Part shown: positions 52,201 through 61,600 of the stretch, in pieces
Layout of the letters: each line of letters starts with the position of its first letter
Numbering within the stretch: position 1 is the first letter of the stretch
Assembly: GCF_020379485.1 (NCBI RefSeq)
Contig: NW_026014653.1
Span: forward strand, 186,001 to 250,000
Direction of reading: 5' to 3'
Source: Brassica napus
Lineage: Eukaryota > Streptophyta > Magnoliopsida > Brassicales > Brassicaceae
DNA length: 64,000 bases
Translations under genes and position numbers: made by a program
The notes under the pieces: model-generated
Told to the model about the DNA's origin: nothing
The model's input: the letters and a program-made list of their open reading frames with translations, nothing else
The model's database searches: none

Positions 52201-53715
52201 TCGAGCACAATAAACAGTTTCTTGTTCCGAAGACGATCCTTAAAGGCTTCGTGGGCACCTTCAGGAGCTCCAACATCAAGATTTTCTTCATCTAATAACT
52301 TACGGAGGAGTTTCCGCTGCAAATGGTCTAATCCATGTAGCTTTGACTCGTTCTGAACGTTTGCAAGAAAGCAGTAACCATCAAAGCGATTGTAGTTCTG
52401 CTTATACACACAGTCTGCAACAGTTGTCTTGCCAATCCCAGCCATCCCAAGAACTCCGACGATTCGCACACAGCCTGTCTCTTCAAAGGCAATTAACTTT
52501 TCTAGCTCCATCATACGAGATTCAATGCCTGGAAGACCACGAAATTCTGATGGAGACAACTTGTTTAGCACCTTGAACGTTTCCTTGGCAATTTTGTCGA
52601 CAAAGTCGCACTCCGGGCTGCCAATATGCATCATCATGTTAACAAAGATAAGGTTGACAATGAAACGAAAAAAGGATAAAAGTTTAATCTTGATGAAATT
52701 TTATTGACTTGCATTAGAAACTACAAGAGTGATACAACACAAAGCACCTAACTTGGCATGAATAAGGTTCCAGTTAGTAAACCGTATTTCAGTTAAACTC
52801 GAGCCAGCGAGTAAACCGAGACTTAAACAGATGATACACCGGAGCTCAATGAAAACACCCAACTCAACCTCCTTTAAAAAAGGTAAACCGAGGGCTCAAC
52901 CAAATATAAACCGGACTTCAATTACAATTCTAAACCGAAAATTTCAGATTCAATTTCGTATGTTTAGCTTAGGTACCTGCTCTCCGAACGAGACGTCTAA
53001 TATATCAGTGGACAGTGGTATGTTTCGAAACAGTGAACCTACGCTCCTTCACCAGTTATTAAACCGTATCGAGAGAGTAAACCGAGACTTAACAAAATGA
53101 TATACCGGAGCTCATTGAAACACTCAAGTCCCTTAAAAAGGTAAACCGAGACTCAAACAAATTATAAACCGGAGTTCAATTAAAATTCGAAACCGGATAA
53201 TTCAGATCCAATTTCATATGGCTAAGGTACCTTCTCTCCGGAAGCACATAGCCGGCGATATCAGATGAAGCTCTTAGAGCTTCTTTCCACGCCGGAACTC
53301 TGTGTTCAGATCCCTGGAAGACCTCTTCAGATCGTTCGAACGGAGCTCCGAATTTCCCAGTCTGGTACCTCACGTCCGACGCCGGAACTTTGTAGAAGAC
53401 CGGCAAAACCACCTGATCGAAAGTCCTCTTGCACTCCATGATCTTCGCGAGTTCCTCTAAGCACCACGCGGAATCCGCGTAATTCTCGGAGAAAACGACG
53501 ATGGAGATCTTCGATTGCTCGATTCGTTCGAGAAGCGCCGAGAGATCGTTGCCTCGCCGGAGTTCCTCGTCGATGAAAGCGTCGATCCCTTTCCGGCGAA
53601 GAAAATCGAGGAGATAGCAGGTGAAGGAGTGGCGCGTGTCTGTGCCTCGGAAGCTGAGAAACACGTCGTACTGACGGCGGGAAGGATCGGATTTGCAGGA
53701 AGATGTAGCAGCCAT
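49234..53715 (-). CDS. TIR-NB-LRR immune receptor, canonical (putative executor of a head-to-head pair)
   Basis: Five exons: 53715-53231, 52617-51516, 51438-51127, 51065-50016 and 49938-49234. All are GT-AG with phases that keep one frame, giving 1217 aa. The TIR covers about residues 15-155 (YDVFLSFRGTDTRHSF) with catalytic Glu88 in WCLEEL. The NB-ARC has P-loop GMAGIGKTT (219-227), kinase-2 LFIVLDDV, GHPLALKLLG and MHD (489-491). Leucine-rich repeats run from about 555 to 960. A post-LRR domain of the C-JID type fills the last exon (about 1000-1150). TIR domains of this kind are NADases whose products activate EDS1 signalling. All signature motifs are intact, so the protein looks competent for cell-death signalling. 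The self-association SH pair of the alpha-A helix is CY here (residues 33-34). It is divergently transcribed with the B3-TNL 260 bp away, in the At4g19470 neighbourhood. Confidence 0.92.
52808..53060. repeat. Duplication of exon 1 end plus intron start inside intron 1 of the executor TNL
   Basis: 52808-53060 repeats 53076-53320 of the same gene at lower identity. The shared order is GTAAACCGAGACTTAA, CCGGAGCTCA, TTTAAAAAAGGTAAACCGAG, a TTCAGATTCAATTTC block, then GGTACCTGCTCTCCGAACG corresponding to the real exon 1 end and its donor (GGTACCTTCTCTCCGGAAG). The duplicate holds a diverged pseudo-exon and pseudo-donor about 255 bp downstream of the true donor. Confidence 0.75.
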
Positions 53716-53975
53716 GGAAGGTGAATTCGAGGTTAGGAAATGAGGATTTGAGATCTTATTTTGAATTATATATTATTATCAAAAACCATTCAATAAATCA
53801 AGTGGGGTTTAAGTTAAACCGTTTAACACGAGGTTGGTGGGTGGAAATGATTGGACTATGAACAGTGGATCTGATCTCTTTCTTGCGTCTCTCCTTCTCT
53901 TGATCGAAAGAGATACGATTCAGTGTTCTAACAAGTCCTTCTTGATCGAAACTCTCTCTCTCTACCTTCAGTGAG
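53716..53975. promoter_or_regulatory. 260 bp shared bidirectional promoter of the TNL pair
   Basis: The start codons at 53715 (-) and 53976 (+) are 260 bp apart with no other gene between them. A TATA-like AATAATATATAAT lies near 53764-53776 for the minus gene. Two copies of CTTGATCGAAA occur at about 53897 and 53940 in the CT-rich leader of the plus gene. I see no W-box. Co-regulation is inferred from the geometry. Confidence 0.7.
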
Positions 53976-56900
53976 ATGGAGATTCTCTTCGAGAAATATT
54001 TGACAACCGCCGATCTCAGTTGGCTTAACATATTTCTCTTTGGCGCCAACGAGGAGGTCGTTGAGTACTTTGGCTTAGCCACCGTCTTCGCTAGAGGCGC
54101 TGAAATGATCCTTCGAGTACAGGATGAGGAAGGCAGGCCATGGGAGTTCGGATTCTTAGACGTCAACATCCAATTCTACCAATTAACCAACGGTTGGAGT
54201 AACTACGTTAAGGAGAAGCAGCTTGGTGTCGGAGACATTGTTTTCTTGCAGCGAATTTTCACAGACAGCAGCAGGCTCTTCCTTGGCTTTAGTAGGCGCG
54301 AAGCTGCTCTCGAAGGCACATCCTCTGATAAACTCAAGGAAGTTAACTCTCCTCTCCCGCTAAGAAGTCATGTGCATAGCGTTACAGAGTTTGACCCCGT
54401 TTTAGTGCTTTCCTGTGCTGCAAACCAGGAGTCCGGGGAGAGATACTTCATCAGCTACATCTCCACAGAGTTGTGTCTCCGTGGCTTCACCCCTTTGATA
54501 TATGATCTAACAAGGGGCACATTGCCTGGGGGTCTGGAGCTGCCACACAGATCACGGGTTGGTATTATTATTTTCTCCAACAACTATGCTTCTTCTAGAC
54601 AGTGCCAGGATAATTTTGTGGCAATAATGGACCATTCGAAAGCAAACAGCCTTGTGCTTCTTCCAGTGTTTTTTAAAGTGAAGGTTACAGACATTAGAGG
54701 CCAAAGTGGCTCGTTTGGAAGAGCATTCTCACAGCTTGAGAATTCAATTCAGGCATCCCAAGTTCCCACCTTCACCTTCATCGATAAACATCAGTATATG
54801 AAAGGGTAAATAATTTCTTTCTTTTCTCACTAGTGTATGGTGTGTGGTAATTGTATTTGATTCTGATATTTTTTCTGCGCAGGGGAGAGGTTATACTTGC
54901 CAAAAATATTGTTAGCAATGTCTGTTTGCTGCTCAGTTCTGAAAATAACATGAAACTAAGAGGAAGGCTTCAAATGAATAGTATATTGTCTTTACTATAT
55001 TGTTCTCAATCCTCTGCCCCACATATTGTTGGACTTTGGGGTATGGCTGGCATAGGGAAAACAACCATCGCTAGAGAAATTTTCAGAACACAAGCTGACA
55101 GATATGACGTCTGCTACTTTCTGCCAGACTTCCATATAGCGTGTCAAATGAGAGGACTGAGTCATCTGCGTGATGAATTCTTCTCAAAAATCTCTGGGGA
55201 AGAAAAGGTTACTGTAGACGCATGTGATACAAAACTAGGTTTCCTAAGGGATAGGTTCCTTAGTAAAAAGGTTCTCGTTGTTCTTGATAGCGTGAGTAGT
55301 GCTAGAGATGCAGAATTTTTGGTTGGAGGGTTTGGCTGGTTTTCTGGCGGACATACACTCATCTTAACATCTAGAAATAGGCAAGTTCTTATACAGTGTA
55401 CCGCTAAAGAGATTTACGAAATCCAGAAACTATCCGAGCATGAATCTCTTCACGTATGCTCACAGTTTGCCGCTGTACAAAATTGGAAGGAAAGAACGTC
55501 GTTGGTCTCTGAGCTGGTGAACTACGCTAGTGGGATACCACTGGCTCTGCGTGCCTTAGGTTCGTCCTTACAAAATAACTGCATTGTCGGTGAGAAGCAA
55601 CATCTGAAAACATTGCGTCAGCATCCTCTAGTTGAGATTCAGGATGCATTTAAGAGAAGTTTTGATGTACTAGATGGCAACGAGAAGCACATATTTTTGG
55701 ACCTTGCATGTTTTTTCCGAGGGGAGAATAAAGATTATGTAGTGAGCATCCTTGATGCTTGCGGTTTTTTTACAGATTTAGGAATCTATGGTCTCATCGA
55801 TGAGTCTCTCATCAGCCTTGTAGGTAACAGAATAGAAATGCCCAACATTTTTCAAGACACGGGTCGATTTGTTGTTTGTCAAGAAAATAATGAGACAGGG
55901 AAGCGTAGCAGATTGTTGGATCCTACTGACATTGTTGATGTGCTGACCAACAACTCCGTAAGTCTTAGAAAGTGTATATCTATTACTTCCACTGAAAATT
56001 AGAATACTGCTTAGGTTCCTTTTTACACTTAGAGAAGCTTATGTTTCTGAGCCCCTTCATCAATTTTCTTCAGGGAACAGAAGCAATTGAAGGCATATTT
56101 CTCGATGCATCTGGCTTAACATTTGAGCTGAGTCCTACTGCTTTTGAGAAGATGTACAGACTTAGATTGCTCAAGCTCTACTGTCCAACTTCTGAAAACC
56201 ATTGCAAGGTAAGTCTACCTCAAGGCCTTTACTCTTTGCCTGATGAGCTACGTCTACTCCACTGGGAACGATATCCTCTAGGATCCTTACCTCGGAACTT
56301 CAATCCTAAAAATATCGTAGAACTGAACATGCCCTATAGCAACATGACAAGACTATGGAAGGGAACAAAAGTATGTTTTGACATTATAGGATTATCTGCT
56401 GCATACATTAGGTAATTAGCTTTTACTTGATTACCCATTTAGTTATTGTTGTTGTAAACAGAATCTTGAGAGGTTGAAGAGGATCATTCTGAGTCACTCC
56501 CGACAGTTGACTAAATTCCCAAGGCTTTCAAAGGCCAAGAACCTTGAGCATATTGATCTTGAAGGATGTACGAGTCTGGTTAAGGTTAACTCATCTATTC
56601 TTCATCATCAAAAGCTTACTTTCTTGAATCTGAAAGACTGTTCACGTTTGCGAAGTATGCCTGCCACGATTCATTTAGAAGCTCTTAAAGTTCTTAATCT
56701 ATCTGGCTGCTCAGAGCTCGAGGATCTTCAGGATTTCTCACCAAACCTTAGTGAGCTATATCTCGCTGGGACTGCCATTACAGAAATACCATCTTCAATA
56801 GGTGGTCTCACTAGACTTGTTACACTAGATCTGGAGAATTGTAATAGACTTCAGCATCTGCCACCAGAGATAAGTAACCTGAAAGCTGTGGTCAGTCTTA

Positions 56901-58054
56901 GCGCAAAACGTCCTGCATCTTCCAAGGAATCAAGGGATCTTGCTAGCTTTGTGGATGTGGCACCACCATATAGAAGATATCGGTTGAAGAGATGTATTGA
57001 AGCTGTTATTCTGAGCTTAAGAAAAAGGAAGCGAGAAAAGATTTTCTCTATAGCCACAAACCTTTCTGAGGTAAACATCTGACACAATCATTAGCAAATA
57101 CATGTTAATGGGATTCTGACTATCACCTTGAATGAGATTTCGTGACGGTTTAAAAAAGATTTTGAGTTTCTCTCCTCTTGTAAACCAGCTATAGCTTCAT
57201 TTTGCAGGTTATGCGTGCCTCGGTCTCTACCTGGGGATTCTTTGGTTTACCAGAAAGACCCGGCGAACCTGAATGCGCATATTACATGAAGACAGGAGGC
57301 TGCAAATTCGGTAGTGACTGTAAATTTCACCATCCGAGACACAGAGAAACTCATATCCCAGGTTTAAGCTCCTTTAGCCACCCATCACAACCGGTAAGCC
57401 ACTTCTTAAACTAGCAGTAGCAGACGTCAAATTTCCTTCCTTTAAACCTCATATCGTGCAAGTACAACTATCCTCACTTAAAATCCTCTGTCGACTTCAA
57501 CCTGACGTCTGCTCTTTAAAAAAAAAAAAAAAAGTTTTCATCTCATTAGAATTGTCTTGTGCTCATATTTTTATCTACTCTTTCGACAGGGAAATCCTGT
57601 GTGTGCCTCGTATTATTACACTGGAAACTGCAGCTCGGGTGCTACTTGTATGTTTGATCACCCATCGTCGATACCGACTCACAGGGACACATCTTTCGTG
57701 GCTTCCTTGACACCAAACTTGAATCCGCGAGGATTTTCATCTTCAATTGGAGATTCATCAATTGAGCTTGTGGAAGCAGCAACTAAGAAACGGAGAATAC
57801 ACCATAACACATCTCCCATGGTTTCTGAGACACCGCTCTTGAATGTGCGAGGATTTGTTTCTTCAATTGGAGATGCATCAAGTAAGCTTGTGGAAGCACC
57901 AACTTCGAAAGTAAGAATAGCAGCACGTAAGAAACAACGAATACACAAGAACACAACTTCCATGGCTTCTGAGACGCCACATTTGAATCCCCCAGAACTT
58001 TCTTCTTCTCCTGGAGCTTTATCAAGTGAACATGTGAAGCAGAACAAGGATTAA
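53976..58054 (+). CDS. B3-TIR-NB-LRR-CCCH fusion immune receptor (putative sensor with integrated domains)
   Basis: Six exons: 53976-54805, 54883-55957, 56074-56370, 56462-57070, 57208-57393 and 57590-58054. All are GT-AG and in frame, giving 1153 aa. A RAV/NGATHA-type B3 domain covers residues 4-108 ([35 protein letters not shown]). A degenerate TIR follows at about 141-270, in the same exon as B3. Asn213 replaces the catalytic Glu (RQCQDNF for WCLxEL). The NB-ARC has an intact P-loop (330-338), LDSV for LDDV, and MPN (596-598) for MHD. LRRs run from about 645 to 880, then a basic stretch (RYRLKRC...LRKRKREK). Two ZFN-type C-X8-C-X5-C-X3-H fingers follow (C960-H979, C1004-H1023), then a three-fold repeated tail with basic clusters. 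NB-LRR parts resemble the RRS1 group. B3 binds DNA and CCCH fingers bind RNA or DNA, so these are probably baits for effectors. No C-JID is seen. Confidence 0.9.
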
Positions 58055-58619
58055 GTGCAAAGCTTTTGTTCAAAACGTGCAAGGATTTGATGATTATTGA
58101 TGAAGAACCAGTTTGTAAGCACCATTCCTTTGTATTATTCTACAGAGATTAACAAAACAATAACAGTTAACAAATACACTATGAAAACTATATATATATA
58201 TATTGGATCAAACACTATGAAATTAAACTGTTGAAAGTTGAAACAAAAACATAGAAAATACATATGATAGTAAAGAACAACAAATCGCATAATGAAAAAG
58301 ATCAGATGAAGATGAAAACTATATATTTTTATTCATTGGAATGAAAAAAACAAAAATGCAAATATTTATGTAGATAGCTAATCTATTCTACCGTGCATTG
58401 AATCTTCGCAGCACAACGAAGTCCCGACCCAGAGGGCTTCTTCCTCAGTCCTCCACAACTCTCCCTTTCGTTCTTGCTTTCTCTCCAGATCCAAACTCTC
58501 ACCATTTTCTTCACAAGTGAACACCAAATTCGATTCGACCTACTCCATTCCAAATCTCTAATCCCATTTCCAAAATTCAAATCCACTTTCGTTTCATGAT
58601 TTTGATCTCGTGAGACCTC
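58055..58619. other. Intergenic region between the B3-TNL and VPS54 genes
   Basis: It holds the 3' UTR of the B3-TNL gene and the promoter and leader of VPS54. A short TA run lies at about 58190-58203. The minus-strand frame at 58383-58631 is antisense to the VPS54 leader and is not called. Confidence 0.5.
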
Positions 58620-61600
58620 ATGGATTCGCACCCTTCCTTAACCGGAAGGTCCATCGGAAACAGCAACCGATCCAGCTTAGATCTCGGCCACTCTTCCTCT
58701 TCATCACATTCATCCTTAACCAAATCGATCTCGGACGCAAGCAGCCAAAGCCTCTCCTCGATCCTCAACAACCCGCACGTAGGCAAATCCGGCGTCTACG
58801 GCACCGACGCCTCCTGGGTCGGCTGGTGGTCATCCTCCTCAACCTCCGTATCCCCCTCCGAGTTCTCCCCCGTCGCCTCCGCAAAGCTCCCCGGCTCGGA
58901 ACTAACCAGATCCGATTTCAACACCTACATCTCCTCGATCTCCGACTCTCACAGCAGATTCGAAGATATCATAAACCACACTAAAGAGGAATCGAGCTCC
59001 GAGCTCGATCAGGAGCGCCACGTGTCCGGTTTAGCTTCCTGCCTCCGCGAGGTCCCTTCGCTCTACTTCAAGGAGGATTTCGCGTTAGAGGACGGAGCTA
59101 CATTCCGCTCCGCGTGCCCCTTCTCGAGCTTGAACGAGAATCTAGCGCTTCAGGAAAAGCTCTCGCAGTATCTCGACGTCGTTGAGATGCATCTCGTGAA
59201 GGAGATCTCCGTGAGGTCTGATTCGTTCTTCGAGGCGCAGGGACAGCTGGAGGATTTGAATGTGAAGATTGTCGAGGGCTGTGGGAGGATCCGTGACTTG
59301 AAAGAGACGATTCGGGTGATCGATAGGAGTTTGGTGGATTCGGCGAGGCGGATTCAGGAGCTGAGCTCGACTAGGGTTAATATGTTGGAGCTGCAGCGTA
59401 AATTGAGGGTTATTTTGTATGTTAACCAAGCTCTCACTGCACTCAAATTGGTAAATTTTTTTTTATGACTGGTTTTGGTTAGAGTAGTGTTTCAAAGTTG
59501 GCTGCTTTTTGTGTGTGGAAGTTTGATTCTTTATTGTTCCAGCTTGTTGCGTCTGCAGATTGTGCTGGGGCTTTGGATATAACTGACGATCTCCAGAACT
59601 TGTTGGTGAGTTTCTTTGTGATTGATGTTTTAAGGGTGTTTTTCTTAAGAAGCTAAAGTTGTTTCCGTCTTTTTTTAGGCTGGAGATGAGCTGACTGGTC
59701 TGCATTGCTTCCGTCATCTTCGTGATCATGTTACTATTTCCATAGATTCTTTAAACAGGTGCGTCTCTTTTCGGTTATGATAATGACGAAAATGTGTTAT
59801 ATTTGGTCTGCCTGTAATGGCTCTTTTGGGAGAAGCTTTTGGAGCTTTTGTTTTAACGCCGATTCTGAATTTAATGTTTAGGGAAGATGTGAAAATTGTG
59901 ATCTAGTGATTATGTTTTAGTTTTGCTGTTGAACCTCTTGAAATTTGTGTCAATTAAATGTTTAGCATATGGAGTTTCTTTGGTATTGCTGTTTCGTGTA
60001 GATTTAGTAGTTCAACTTCTATGTTTACTAGTCCTGTTTCTCTATTACTCTCTTTTTTTTTGGTCTAGTGTGTGATGGATTGTTGATTTTTTCGTTGTAG
60101 TATTCTCACAGCAGAATTTATGCGTATCTCAATACACAATACTGGGGAAATAGATGTACTGATTTTATCTTCAGCAAAAAAACGGGGATCCATTTCATCT
60201 AACGGGGAGACCGGTGATGAAGTAAGTCTCATCCGATATAAATGCATAGTTTAATGAATTTGGGCGCTTCTTTTTGCACTATGTGCAGCTTGTGGGTGTA
60301 AAAACTGAATAGAAGATCTTAACCTGTCAGAGGCTTTAGATTAATCAGGAAAAAACTGGAATAATATTCAGCATGACTCTTATCTTTCAACTTTGCAGCT
60401 TAAGCTAGAAGAAGAAGATACGTCTACCTTATGTGATCGGCTTCTTCCTCTAGTAATCGGATTGCTAAGAACGGTGAGTGGCCAGTCCTGATTATTTTTG
60501 AACACATGCTACCACTGAGGTTGACAATTACTGTTTTAATTTCTTAGTTAGAGCTGTCTCTGGTCATTATTGTTAATTTGTAGGGTTCATTAAGTGTTTA
60601 GTCTGAATCCAGTTTCTTATTTGTTTTTCTTTGGACTGTATTCCGTAGGCAAAGTTCCCCTCAATTTTGAGGATGTATCGTGAGGCACTAACATCTGAAA
60701 TGAAAAATGCAATCAAGAACGCAGTTGCTGAGCTGCTTCCAATTCTTGTTGCAAGATCGCTGGAGTCTGACTTTTCACATGGGGAGCGCTCAGTAGATGT
60801 TGATGGTATAATTATATTTGTTATTGCTATGTAGTAAGATTGTCATGTGACTTAGTTACTGCATGAAATCATAGTTGAACATAAGTTTAGCACTTGAAAA
60901 ATGTGAAATACTTATATTCACATGCTTGTTTTCTTTTTGTTCTCTAATTTGATCTGAGACCTGGCTGAAACATCAATGGAAGAAATTAGTCAAGCTGATG
61001 AAGAATGTTGGCCGAAAACTTATTTTTAGGACTACAATGAAATTTTTATCCTCTCTTATGATAATGTATTCTACTTCAGTGGTAGTTTGTCGCTCCAGAA
61101 TCCATGCTTATTTTTAGTGCTATTACAGGTGGTGGCTTATCTCTCGCAAGCAAGTTGAGGACTCTGTCATCGGAGGCGTTTGTTAATCTCTTAACTGCTA
61201 TATTTAGGATTGTTCAGGTAATATATGTATCAGTTACAGGACTTTTAATTACGTTAACAAACATTATAGGAAGTACGACATATATGTCCACTTATGTTAA
61301 ACCTTTGGCAGTAGTTTTATTTTGGTTTTGATACATCTACCATATTGAGGTTAGGGACCTTTCCTACATATAAATTTTCTTTGGTATTACTGTTTGGTGA
61401 CGATTTAGTAGTTCATACTTCACAATATTAGTTCACCTTCTATATTTACCTGTCCTGTTTCTCTATTACCATAAGATGTAATATGATTTCATTTCATTTA
61501 GTGAATGCAGGCACATCTTGTCCGGGCTTCGGAAGTGAAAAAAAGCGATTGAATGGATCCTCTGCAATATCGATGGACATTATGCAGCTGACTCCGTTGC

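Noticed and set aside
58383..58631. Minus-strand frame before VPS54
   Set aside because: It overlaps the VPS54 leader and start codon antisense and has no domain.
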